64,000 nt of DNA, taken from contig CM057159.1 of NCBI GenBank assembly GCA_029962745.1, forward strand, positions 32,021,050 to 32,085,049. The letters run 5' to 3'. Below the pieces are notes generated by a model. That model worked only from the letters and a program-made list of their open reading frames with translations. It did not search any database and was not told where the DNA came from. Shown here piece by piece: positions 32,241 through 41,796 of this stretch. The translations under genes were made by a program, and so were the position numbers. The first letter of the stretch is position 1; the number at the start of each line of letters is the position of its first letter. The stretch is from Echinometra lucunter (Eukaryota > Echinodermata > Echinoidea > Camarodonta > Echinometridae).

Positions 32241-32734
32241 GTAGTAGCAATATCACTTCCTCATAACTTCAACTGTAGTACAGCTGGACGCTGTCAGTCA
32301 GTTCTCACATAATATAGAGGTCATGCTCAGCTTTCATGGCTTTGGTAAGTTCATTCATCCACGAAGGATGTGATCATAGACCATTAAAGCATCCAAAGTT
32401 CCAAACACTACTGGTTCTAGTGACATCCTGTACAGCCATACCCGTGTTTATTTTGTAGGATCTCCATCATTGTGAAGTTCATCCTGGGTTGACGCAAAGA
32501 GAATCCAACTTCAGTTATTGTTTCAAGATCTTAGATCACCTCTGCTTCCTTCTCTGATATGAATGCAGTGACCTGACATTTCCAGCATCATTGAATTAAA
32601 TGTGGTTATCATATCCTACCCCTCTCCTTCCAGCTTTGCCTCTAAGTTACAGTCTAACATTCCTATATTTGCCTGGAGATGACAAGGATGATAGGGACAA
32701 GCATGACCTGGCTTAGCTGCTCCATATCAATGGC
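32241..32734 (-). ncRNA. Candidate second exon of a spliced transcript, weak
   Basis: On the minus strand a pyrimidine tract ending TTTTTACAG precedes 32,734. The following sequence starts GCCATTGATATGGAGCAGCT; its first ATG opens 20 codons (MEQLSQVMLVPIILVISRQI) and then a stop. A donor-bearing segment lies upstream at 34,057. The 3' limit given is only where A+T-rich DNA resumes. It could be a non-coding RNA, a decayed gene or a repeat. Confidence 0.25.
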
Positions 32735-32859
32735 CTGTAAAAAGAAAAAAAATCCCTTTCAATTATACATGAAATGGCACTAGAAGCAGCCAACTGCTTA
32801 GATATATCACACTGATATACAGATTTATTGTTTTAGAAAATCTGAAATACACCAACAGC

Positions 32860-34040
32860 ATTAAATGAGTATGGAATACAAAGTGTCATTCATTCTAATA
32901 TGAAATATTAGACAGTAATAACATTTAATCCATTAAGTAATGTTGTTTGTGATTAGTATTGTTTCAATTTTGATTAATCTAAAAGTAATTTAACTAAATA
33001 TTCCATTATGCTAATAATTGAAATTCAGTTTGTAATTCAATTAATAAAAAAGAAAGTCTACAGAGATAATAAATGCACTCAAAACTGAAGACAAATCAAG
33101 CAAATACACAATGGGAAAGGTGGGGGAGGCATTTTTTGTGAATAATGATCTGCCCCCTCCCATCCTTCTCTCAATTATAAGCAATGCCCTGCCCCCCCCC
33201 CCTCCATTTCAGCTTCATCTGTTTCTATTGATTTCTTAATTTTTCTAAAAGCAGGTCTGTGCTTACAGGGTTGTGATACATAAACAGTTATTTTTAATTC
33301 CATCCTTATTCAGAGCCCGAGCTAGGGCAAGGTCTTAGTCTGGCCCTAAATCAGCTAGACTATATGCTAGCCTAGATCTAGGGCCGAGGCCTAACTTTAT
33401 TTTACTCTGTGTAGGAAATACACTGTACATGTAGATCTATATAACTTGTTGGAGCTCTGCTAAAATTTTCTAATGAATTCCTGACTGGTAAATTCAGCAT
33501 GGGAAAATTGAGGCCTCAAATATGTATCAACAAATTCAAGAGATTGGTATAAGCAGGTCTGAAGTTAAGATCTACTCTAGTCCCATGATTGTATTTGTAG
33601 TGGAATAGACATGCACAAAAAGTCAATGAATTTAAGGGTAGGGCATATCGTGCATTCAACTGCTAACGTTAGCTAGCGGTAACTAACGTTTCAGCATTAA
33701 GACACATCTTCGCTTTTTCTTGCATGTGACTGCTTAAATCTTGGTTTAAAGAAATTTCCATAGTACTGATAAAATAAAATACAAAAATTGATATTCAAAG
33801 ATTATACAGTAATATGAAAAAGAAATAACAGAGGAAGGATATATACAAGTTACATGTCGGAATTACAGATATTAACAACTTTATCTGTGAAACTATGCAT
33901 GCATGCATGCAGTCTTGAAGTTGCAGCTGGCACCACGAAACGAGGTAACTAGACAGTCACCTGTTATTAAAACTGAATTAAATGCACGAAATGCCTTTAA
34001 AACCAGTCATTTCTACTCGAACAAACTATGTGAAGAAATT
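32860..34040. other. Intergenic or intronic, no gene recognised
   Basis: A+T-rich, with small palindromes such as CTAGCCTAGATCTAGG (33,370), AACGTTAGCTAGCGGTAACT (33,665) and GCATGCATGCATGC (33,896). No exon was supported. Confidence 0.45.
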
Positions 34041-34056
34041 ATAATAATGATCTTAC

Positions 34057-34140
34057 CGATTCATCCAAGGAATGACATTTGATCATCAGCTAGAGCCAGA
34101 TTAATCGCTAATCGACGGACTAGTAACATAGGTCTTGAGT
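34057..34140 (-). ncRNA. Candidate first exon of a spliced transcript, weak
   Basis: On the minus strand the stretch reads into GATGAATCG followed by GTAAGA, a good donor. It would pair with the acceptor before 32,734. The joined sequence has only very short frames. The 5' end is unknown. Confidence 0.22.
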
Positions 34141-34257
34141 CACTGTTATTTTTCTTCCGCACGTGTGTTTTGTTTCGGTTTGGTGTTAATTGTTATGTTT
34201 TTTTTCCAGTGCGCTCTGCACGTTTTGATATGCGCTGACTTTAGCGCGGTTTTACTG

Positions 34258-34370
34258 CCATTTGGAGAGCTAAGGGCCCTTTTGTCGCGTCGCGGCCCAC
34301 ATGTCATCCCCCCACCTTGTGAGGTGGGGGGATGCATACCCCTCATCTCCCCCCCCCCCCCCCCCCCCCC
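34258..34370 (+). repeat. Dispersed repeat and small hairpin followed by a poly-C run
   Basis: CTAAGGGCCCTTTTGTCGCG and CGTCGCGGCCC match the 29,750-29,806 repeat in the opposite orientation. CCCCCCACCTTGTGAGGTGG is self-complementary and is followed by a C run of about 25 bases. Confidence 0.6.
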
Positions 34371-34544
34371 CCCCGCTGTCTATGCCCCTGTAAATAGTCA
34401 CGGGTCCTGCAAGGAAACAAGCATAACTTTATAAACATTAGTAACATGGGTCTACAGTGTCGCCGTGAACCAGCATTGTGTCGAGGCGCCTTCTAGGATG
34501 TTCCAATACAAAGCGTCTCCGTGGTAAAGGCCTGGGTAAAGGGC

Positions 34545-34784
34545 CTACTGAATCGGCTCCATGTAACCATGTTTTTCGCTGAACTCAGAGGCGGCCTTCT
34601 TATCCATGGTGATATTCCTACTGTAGTACTGTCCGTTGCCGTGGTTGGGCTTGATAGGCATGTTCCGGTCTTGGTCCTCGGGCTGAGCATAGTGGTATGA
34701 ATGAGTGGTAGCGTACAGATCTCCCAATGGGCCGGGGCTTGGGGGAGGATCAATTATATCCTGGTACTTCACTGCGCTGTAGGT
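34545..34784 (-). CDS. Gene B last exon: tyrosine-rich cytoplasmic tail
   Basis: The minus-strand exon follows an acceptor ending TGCACAG, starts in phase 0 and ends with a TAG at 34,545-34,547. It begins TYSAVKYQDIIDPPPSPGPL, includes YATTHSYHYAQPEDQD and GQYYSRNITMDKKAASEF, and ends HGYMEPIQ. It has about nine tyrosines in 79 residues; YSAV, YQDI and YMEP resemble phosphotyrosine docking sites (YxxV/I, YMxP). With the transmembrane exon upstream this is most simply the end of the cytoplasmic tail of a receptor-like protein. No kinase or phosphatase domain is present in the exons seen. The partner family is not identified. Confidence 0.72.
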   Translation of the reverse strand, partial: TYSAVKYQDIIDPPPSPGPLGDLYATTHSYHYAQPEDQDRNMPIKPNHGNGQYYSRNITMDKKAASEFSEKHGYMEPIQ

Positions 34785-35187
34785 CTGTGCAGGATATTAG
34801 GTTTATATTTTAAACCAATCCCAAGATTAACAATTATTTTCGCATTTTCTTTTTCACGTAATACATAACACATGTCTTTTTGAAGTCTTTAATAGGTATC
34901 AGATTTCAGTAAAAAAGCAAAAGCGGCGCATTACTTTTCAACAATAGTCAACTTTGGTATTTCTTGTCTAGACATATTTAGGGTTCCAGGTCATTAACTT
35001 TTTTTTTTTTTTTTTACCCTCTCACATCGAAAAGAATTATCACTAGACCGCCCTGGCCTTCTTTTCTCTTCTGTTCCCCTCTTATTTTTTTCGATCTTTT
35101 CTTTACGTATCCCCCCCCCCCTCTTTTGGGTGGGGGGGGGGGGGGCGTGACCCGTATACTAAACTGAAAAAAAAAGTATAAGGTTAC
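34785..35187. other. Gene B intron
   Basis: Contains a T run near 35,001-35,018 and C and G runs at 35,111-35,146. No exon was recognised. Confidence 0.55.
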
Positions 35188-35300
35188 CGGTGGTTCCATG
35201 CCATGCACGACCTGTACTTGAGCACGCCCTTGAGGCTGGCGTGTGTGCTGTGGCTGAGGCGGGAGACCTCGCTGGGAAATAGCTTTCTGTGAAGGGCGAC
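35188..35300 (-). CDS. Gene B exon: proline/glutamine-rich cytoplasmic segment
   Basis: The minus-strand exon follows an acceptor ending ATTTAG and ends at a GTAACC donor. It is 113 nt, entering in phase 1 (matching the transmembrane exon's end) and leaving in phase 0 (matching the last exon). The translation begins RPSQKAISQRGLPPQPQHTR and ends VQVVHGMEPP. Basic, proline- and glutamine-rich sequence fits a juxtamembrane cytoplasmic linker. The fit of phases on both sides is the main support. Confidence 0.66.
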
Positions 35301-35340
35301 CTAAATATCGAAAGAAATGCTTAAAGTGTGTCAACAACCC

Positions 35341-35450
35341 CCCCCCCCCCAAAAAAAAAAAAAAAAACAAAAAAAAAACAATCAATCAAACAAAAAAACA
35401 AAACAAAACAAAACAAGAAAAACAACAAACAGACAAAACAAAACAAAAAT
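35341..35450. repeat. C run and A-rich (AAAAC)n tract
   Basis: A C run, an A run and AAAAC/CAAA-type repeats in succession, within a gene B intron. Confidence 0.85.
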
Positions 35451-35636
35451 ATGTTCCATACTTTAGAAATTCCATGTCACTTTACTATAATCAAACTGGA
35501 AGCTCCATATTACTTTCGTAACAGATAATATGAAAGTATGAATAAACTGAATAAACTCTCTATTAACAAAAACGACTGGTGGGTAAAGCTAGTCAACGCA
35601 CGTGTATTTGTTAGGAGCAAGAGTATTTCTTGGGAA

Positions 35637-35735
35637 TAAGGGTGGTCTAGCGGTAAAGCCCGTGGTCAGCTCTTTTTCTTTGCCTGGAAACTGACTCTGA
35701 TGAGGGGTATACAGGTTCGAACGTAAGGCCTTTCG
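35637..35735 (+). other. tRNA-like SINE head, degenerate
   Basis: GGTGGTCTAGCGGTAAAGCC resembles a D arm and A box and ACAGGTTCGAACGTAAGG a B box, but they are too far apart for a tRNA and no cloverleaf closes. Confidence 0.4.
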
Positions 35736-36054
35736 GTTGGTTACGTTAGAGGCCGGTCCCAGATGTAAATAATCATCTGATTGATTTCTACTTGTTTGTT
35801 TGTTTTCCATAATTCTTATTACTACATGAATACACATCAATACATCAGTAAATCAATACATATAAGGGAATATTAATAATTCCATATATACATACATACA
35901 TACATATTGAAAGAAATTTGACAAATACAAACAACTTTGGCAACTCCCTTGGCTTTTCACAGTTCATTAACTCATCTGCACCAATACAATAAACCAAAAG
36001 GGTTGGAAATCTGTGTGACGGTCAATTCGATTCGTCAGGTCTAACTGCTCGCCC

Positions 36055-36125
36055 GCCTCTGTGGTCTAGTGGTTAAGGCACTGGCGTTCTAAGCCAGTGA
36101 CCCGGGTTCGATTCCCGGCGGAGGT
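36055..36125 (+). tRNA. tRNA-Arg(UCU)-like head of a SINE, intact cloverleaf
   Basis: All four stems pair: acceptor GCCTCTG with CGGAGGT (one terminal G-U and one inner U-G), D stem GTCT/AGGC, anticodon stem CTGGC/GCCAG with loop GTTCTAA (anticodon TCT), and T stem CCGGG/CCCGG with loop TTCGATT. Length is 71 nt. It is followed by a body shared, inverted, with the copy at 36,352-36,422, so it is most likely the head of a recent tRNA-derived SINE rather than a cellular tRNA gene. Confidence 0.65.
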
Positions 36126-36351
36126 ATTTTTCAATCCTTGATTGATTGATTGATTGATTCAAAATGGATGACAGCTCTGGGGAACGATGAGGGAGCTACG
36201 CAATTATTATTCTTCCATCTTCACTTATTTCAGTATATATATATATATATATATACTGTGAACTCGATTGAGAGAATAATAGCGTAGCATGAATCAAAGT
36301 TCCCCAGAGCTGTCCTACCATTTTGGAAATTTTTGCAAAGGTTGAAAAAAT
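36126..36351. repeat. SINE bodies of an inverted pair meeting at a TA palindrome
   Basis: From each tRNA-like head inward the order is ATTTTTCAA, an ATTGATTG or AAATTTCC stretch, CAAAATGG, ACAGCTCTGGGGAAC and GCTACG...ATTATTCT. The two bodies meet tail-to-tail around AGTATATATATA...TATACT (36,232-36,256). The arrangement would fold into a long hairpin. It lies in the gene B intron between the transmembrane and proline-rich exons. Confidence 0.72.
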
Positions 36352-36422
36352 GTCTCCACCGGGAATCGAACCCGGGCCTTTGGCTATGAACGCCAATGCC
36401 TTAACCACTAGACCACGGAGAC
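36352..36422 (-). tRNA. tRNA-like head of a SINE with anticodon UCA, intact cloverleaf
   Basis: On the minus strand the acceptor GTCTCCG pairs with TGGAGAC (one G-U), the D stem GTCT with AGGC, the anticodon stem TTGGC with GCCAA around GTTCATA (anticodon TCA), and the T stem CCGGG with CCCGG. Length is 71 nt, so it lacks the long variable arm of tRNA-Sec; a UCA anticodon here would read UGA. The shared body with 36,055-36,125 indicates a SINE copy whose anticodon has drifted. Confidence 0.6.
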
Positions 36423-36807
36423 GGGCCAGTGGTTTCGGCGACTCCAAATTCGCTTAACCGACAGATTGACAAATCTTCAACCCTCACTAATTAATTCCTT
36501 TGTTGGTGACAGATGAGTTTCGAACAATGACCTGCCGCACACCTCAGCTGGATCCGAGCGAATGCTTTTTGGATACATGCATTATTCTCTCAATTTTTCT
36601 CACATATATATATATATATCGTCGCTGATTTTACGAACCGTCATAAACCTCATTTTTCGGTCAAATTTTCGAAATTGAGATTTATTAATATTCTGAAAGC
36701 CCGTCCTCAACTTTACCGGCTCACCAAATTTCAGACCAAAATCTTGATTATTTTAAGAATAAGAGACAGTTGAAAATTCGATCGAAGCGTCATATCAGCT
36801 CAAGTGA

Positions 36808-36886
36808 TTTTACGAAGTGACCTAAAGCATTGTGACGGCATCATAAAACGCATTTGCGTGGGTTTATGACGCTTCGTAAAATCACA
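36808..36886. repeat. Subterminal inverted motif pair of the 3.07-kb element
   Basis: GTGATTTTACGAAGTGACCT near 36,808 is mirrored by GTTTATGACGCTTCGTAAAATCAC near 36,863-36,886, making an imperfect hairpin. It takes the same position as the 17,355-17,401 hairpin in the larger element. Confidence 0.6.
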
Positions 36887-36970
36887 ATTTGTATGCGCGC
36901 AACACGAGTGCATGTATTATCCGTTGGGTTTAGGACGCTATAATGAATTGCCAAAGTGAATTCACCTACA

Positions 36971-37028
36971 CCTACTACTACTACTACTACTACTACTACT
37001 GCTGCTACTACTACTACTACTACTGCTG

Positions 37029-37061
<33 letters not shown>

Positions 37062-37079
37062 TTACTACTACTACTACTA
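36971..37079. repeat. (CTA)n microsatellite
   Basis: A CTA trinucleotide run of about 109 bp with CTG and TTT interruptions, inside the 3.07-kb element. Confidence 0.93.
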
Positions 37080-37881
37080 ATGATAGAGGGTATAGTAGTT
37101 AGGACAGCAATGAATAGATACTTAAATACATAAATGGATAAAAGAATAAACAAAACAGTAAATGAATAAAAGAATAAATAAGTAAATGAATAAATAGATA
37201 AATAAATGAAAATTATAAGTAAAACAATAGAAGAACAAATGAATTAAACAAAATAAACAGAATAAATGAATGACTGAGCATTGTATCAAAAATACGATTT
37301 ATGATTTTGTTCACTTTATTAAAAGTAGTAATAAAGCAGAAGTAGTATAAGTGTAGTACAATAATTATGATAATTGAATTCATTTGTGAATCATTAACTT
37401 CTACCGAGGGTATACCTCATCCACCACTCTCAGGAAATGGGATTTTTGAGAAAAAACTTCAAACGGCTGTCGGTTACGTTAAATGAAAAATGTTAATGAA
37501 AACGAACTTACGCTTTGTATTGCAGGAGCTGCAAGAATTATTTAAATTCGAAGAATTTATAATTGTAAATAAATTGAACTTTGATGCCAACTTATACTTT
37601 AATGTTTGATCAAAATGTAATGAGTTGATTATGCTGGGATGGGCGCGAATTAAAGATCGTGAGAGAAATTGGAAGGATTGTTCAAGATGTTGAAATGATG
37701 TGATGACATCTTTGAATGAGCTGTTGAGAAAGCGGTGTAGTATTACATGTATTATAAGCTATATTATTGCTATTTTGTCTATAGCTTCTGTTTGAAAGAA
37801 AAATGATGCTCTTCATAGAACCTTTCAAAAATACTTAGAGCGAAAAAAAAGACAGACTAAAGGTACAATTTTCTCCGAGGA

Positions 37882-37915
<34 letters not shown>

Positions 37916-39705
37916 ACTTTATCTATCTCTATTCTCTCTCGCTCTCTCTCTTTCCCACTTTCCCACTTTTTCTCCAGTATATTTAACTTCTCCATGTCCA
38001 TCTCGCTTCAATCCTTTCCCCTTTCTTTCCCTCTTCCCTACTTTTTCCTCTTTTTATTTCCATCCTCTCCATTTCCCGCCGTTTGTTTTTTCTTCTTTTC
38101 ATACCCCCTTTTTGTATCTTGTCCATTTTCAGACTTGGATTCATACCTGGGTCATTTTCACAATGAAAAAAGAAACCAACATGTTAAATTCCGAATATTG
38201 CAAATTAATGTCACGCATATACATATAGCTTAATCTTTTAAAACAGGGGGAAAATAGGAGAAAAAAATAAAAGCTGATCGGTTTATGTCAACAAAATAAA
38301 TTGAAACTAATAGTAATAAGCCGTATATCCCATTTATTAAAGTTTTTTTTTTGGCCTTACCTAAAATATCCCTCGACAGATGATTGTGATCTTGTGATCA
38401 GGGCATTGTCAGAGGTAAATGTGCAATTTTCAGGTATAGAAAAGGTCGTTTTCATGATCACCTCCAAAGGAGATTTGTTTTAAATAATGAAATGATGATG
38501 ACTTTATTACGAAGAAATCAGTTTATTCAGTCATTAGAATAGGATCAATACAGGATGACAAGGCACGAAACTAAATTCATTTTGTCATTTCTCTTTGTAC
38601 ATGTTGTAAGCAAGCAAACAACAACAATATTGGATTATGAAAAATGGACAAAATTTTGTTAGGGGTATCACCCTGGTACCACCCAATGATTTTTTGGTGA
38701 TAAACAACGCATGGTCTGTGGGACTAGTCAAGAACAGAGCCCCTAAGTCTCATTTTATTGGCCTGCTACTAATGGTGGGGGGGGGGGGGGGAGGGCAGAT
38801 GTCCGGAAAGGCCTACTTCAGCAGAAAAAAAGGGGAAAAAAAATCTTTTCAGTTTGGATTTCACAAATCTATGCATCAAAAAAACTGTGAAAAATTGTTC
38901 TTAATGATATTGTAGGCCTATGTAAAATTACTTCTAAACAATATGAAATATCGCTTCACAAAATTCTTGAAAATTGTGTCTTGTCTGGATTCAAACGTTT
39001 TCCTGACATACAACTGGGCCCGGGCATCTGGGTAGAGCTGTAGGCCTATATGCCATCATGGTTACTAAAATGCATAATAGGCATTGATATAATAGGCTAC
39101 AAAGTAATAATGATCATCCCTACTACACTATCATTATTTCCATTAAAATAATTCAAATTTACAATGGCTATTAACGGAGTTACAAAACAATACTTTGAAA
39201 ATGATTTTACTGTTGGAAACGTCCCTAACCACACATAAAACGTATGCAGTCGCGTTATGCGCACTCCTTTCATGATGTTACGAACTGTCATAAACCCGAC
39301 CTAAATCTGTATTCGCGACGCGCGCATGCATGATATGATTTTACGAACCGTCATAAACCTTGGTTTAATACGCCGCGTAACATGCGCATGCAAAATATGA
39401 TTTTACGAACTGACCTAAACCCTAATTTCACCAATATTTGCTGTTTCTTAAATGCCACGTTGGATTTCACCGCAAATATTGCAAAAATTAATTTTAAAGA
39501 TGTGTACAAAATGTACTGATTGAAAAGGTTCAGAATTCAAGCTTTACAATGATACCAAACAATACCATGCTTTCCTTCAAAGCGAGGAGTTCTGGCCGTC
39601 GGTAAAGCATCGAAACTTTAAACGCGATTATCTCAAAAGTTGGTTTTTGCTTTCAGTCGAGGTTTATGACGGTTCGTAAAATCAACGACGATATATATAC
39701 ATATA

Positions 39706-40239
39706 CAGGGTGTCCCCCCCCCCCCAAAAAAAAAAAAAAAGCGGAACGCCTGATTTTCAGTAACTTGCCTTCTAAAAGAACATAAATTCTTCTACATCTT
39801 TGGGTAGAACATTTTCTACCGAAGAGAATGATATCAAGATCATTGAATTTGGTGACGTAATTTTGATTCTATGCCCTTTTATCAAAATACAGTCATTTTC
39901 AAATTTCGCATGTTTTTGGCGACCGATAAGCGCTGAAATGTGTCGGAATTGGCATTTCATGATACGCTGTTTGAGGGAAGCCCTTTGATTCGTGTCAATA
40001 AAAAACACATTTTGAAAGGCCATTCCCGACACAATTCAGCTCTCATCTGTCGCCAGAAACATGCAAAAACTGCATTTTAAGAAACGGGCAAAGATGTAAA
40101 GATTAGTTCACCAAAGTCAATGATCTTGATATCATTTTCCTCGGTAGAAGATGCTTTACCCACTGATGTAATAAGATTATCTTCTTTCTATAGGAAAAGT
40201 AGTGAAAATCCGCCGTTCTGCTTTTTCTGGGACACCCGG
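39706..40239. mobile_element. Foldback mariner-like MITE, 534 bp
   Basis: Tips CAGGGTGTCCC and, inverted at the right, GGGACACCCGG are flanked by TA. The arms (about 225 bp) are inverted copies: ATGATATCAAGATCATTGA at 39,828 mirrors TCAATGATCTTGATATCATT at 40,116, and GCATGTTTTTGGCG mirrors CGCCAGAAACATGC. It lies 15 bp beyond the right end of the 3.07-kb element. Confidence 0.75.
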
Positions 40240-40384
40240 TATATATTATGCATGTTGTGCTTGGGTGTAAATGTGTGGGTCTGTCGTGGGACTGGAGGTC
40301 ATAACAGACTACCATATTAGACAAGAAAGACATGAACATATACAAGTATAAGAACTGTATACTTGGCAACAAAAATCAATGTTG

Positions 40385-40520
40385 GCTCGACTCGACTCGA
40401 CTCGTACGTGACAGAAAATGACTCGACTTGACTCGTGACTCGACCTCCTATCGACTCGGCGTGACTCGTAACTCGACCTCTTATCGCCTTGGACTCGACC
40501 CCCCCCCCCCCCCCCGACTC
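40385..40520. repeat. (ACTCG)n minisatellite with C run
   Basis: Repeated GACTCGACTCG and GTGACTCG units with imperfect spacing, interrupted by a C run near 40,500-40,515. Confidence 0.85.
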
Positions 40521-40881
40521 GACTCTAATCGATTACAACTGTCTATTTCTATGAGGTTTCATTCAGTTGACGGCTAGACATGTATTTTTAACAAGAGTGT
40601 GTTTTTCCTTATGTTTTGTTTCTTTATTTTTGTTTTGTTCCGTTTCGTTTTTATTATTCTCTCTCCCTCTCTCTCTTTTAAAATGCCGGTGTCAATTAAC
40701 AGAGGTTATGGACCAACCATGGAGTTCTTGAAATAGAGTTGACTGAACTCCGATGGTGTCACGTAAATGTCTTAGCCCATTGTCTACTGAATTCTCAATT
40801 TCCCATAGGCTTAGTAGAGGGGTCGCGTGGTTCCATAACCATATGTTTAAATGGAAGATTCAGAAATTTGTGATCTCTTAC
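40521..40881. other. Gene B intron
   Basis: T-rich and CT-rich DNA; no exon recognised. Confidence 0.5.
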
Positions 40882-40971
40882 CCTTTGCCTTGACGTATAT
40901 GAAAATCAGGATGATAAGGAAAAGCACCGAACCTCCTACAGAAGCCCCAATGATGATTGGGAGACCAGGTC
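40882..40971 (-). CDS. Gene B exon: transmembrane segment
   Basis: The minus-strand exon follows an acceptor ending TCAACAG and stops at a GTAAGA donor. It is 90 nt and phase 1 at both ends. The translation reads PGLPIIIGASVGGSVLFLII then LIFIYVKAKG: about 22 uninterrupted hydrophobic or small residues closed by a basic VKAK stop-transfer segment, a typical type I single-pass helix. Its start joins in frame to the fibronectin exon at 44,959-45,246 and its end to the proline-rich exon. The protein should therefore have an extracellular fibronectin domain and a short tyrosine-rich tail. Confidence 0.78.
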
Positions 40972-41319
40972 CTGTTGAAATGTAAAATAAATACGGAGGT
41001 ATGGTAACTTAAGGCTATAGTTCAGACTGCCTGGATGATTTCCGGTAAGACGTGAAGTAAAAACAACACAATACAAAATCAGAACAAAAACAAAAAACAA
41101 ACAAAAAGCCAGCAAGTGCAGGTGGGAACGAGTAAGGTGACAGTAGGCCTGCGTATAGAAACCTCTGCGGTTATTTGAAACGTTTCGTCGCGGCGCATAC
41201 GCGGACAAACTTTGGGATGGGTTTAAACATTTTAGGCCTATATTTTTCGACAGGGAACCTCGATGTCTGCAAAAAAAGTACTGAAAGAACTGTTAACAGG
41301 TTTATGAGGAAGGAGAGGT

Positions 41320-41365
41320 TTCAACGTTTTGAAGGTCATGCACCGTTCTTCATCAGAAGTAAACC
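41320..41365 (-). other. Penelope-terminus/hammerhead-like motif
   Basis: On the minus strand, TTCTGATGAAGAACGGTGCA is followed by GACCTTCAAAACGTTGAAAC. The CTGATGA core and an AAAACGTT segment after a short stem-like stretch resemble Penelope-like terminal repeats. The canonical GAAA is not in place, so ribozyme activity is doubtful. Confidence 0.35.
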
Positions 41366-41479
41366 TGAACTGCAAAGAAAAGACAGATTTGAAAAAGGGT
41401 ACAAACTTAACACAACATAAGCACTAGCTTGCAGTAAGCGATTTGAAAAGTTTTCTTTTTCAAGTAACACACTGCATTG

Positions 41480-41796
41480 CTACACATAAACTTTTCTGTT
41501 TGGTGATAGGTTCACTTTATAAAGCCAACCATCCTTGCCTGCGTCCGTTCCAGTAATGCCTGAAGATGAACTGTACACGCTGTTCCCGTAAGCCACGAGG
41601 GCCATGTTTTTCCAAGACTGTCCGCGTGGAATATCGATGTAGTGCCCTACGCCCTCGCAGTCCTGGCTTTCTGCTCCGGCCGTCTGGGCCTGGTCCACTA
41701 GCTGGAAGCAGAGTCCATCGGGGAGTGGCCCGCTGATGTTACTCGATCGGATGATGTCTACCCTCTCCTGCTGGCCATTATACACACCCTCGACTC
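41480..41796 (-). CDS. Gene B alternative or separate terminal exon, function unknown
   Basis: The minus-strand exon follows an acceptor ending ATACTGCAG, enters in phase 1 and stays open for 104 codons to a TAG at 41,480-41,482. It begins VEGVYNGQQERVDIIRSSNI, includes DGLCFQLVDQAQTAGAESQD and YIDIPRGQSWKNMALVAYGN, and ends VNLSPNRKVYV. Base composition and length support real coding. No donor of the right phase was seen to join it to the transmembrane exon. Spliced after the fibronectin exon it would give a soluble product; alternatively it belongs to another gene. I do not recognise the domain. Confidence 0.58.

Larger units (their letters stand above)
36620..39690 (+). mobile_element. 3.07-kb TIR element, second family with CGTCG tips
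   Basis: The left end CGTCGCTGATTTTACGAACC and the reverse complement of the right end CGTCGTTGATTTTACGAACC match with one difference; the match continues through GTCATAAACCTC (about 32 bp). Both ends abut TA repeats. The motif GATTTTACGAA(C/G)(C/T)G-x-C-x-TAAA recurs near 36,810, 36,860 (inverted), 39,283, 39,337 and 39,400. Tip, TA context and motif arrangement parallel the 5.9-kb element. The interior holds an ACT-type microsatellite, CT-rich DNA and a G run, and no recognisable transposase. It lies in the gene B intron. Confidence 0.75.

Noticed and set aside
36352..36422. Selenocysteine tRNA because of the UCA anticodon
   Set aside because: The molecule is 71 nt with a 4-nt variable loop. 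tRNA-Sec is about 90 nt with a long variable arm, and this copy shares a SINE body with its neighbour.
36968..37080. Poly-serine protein from a CTA run
   Set aside because: It is a translated trinucleotide microsatellite inside a transposable element.
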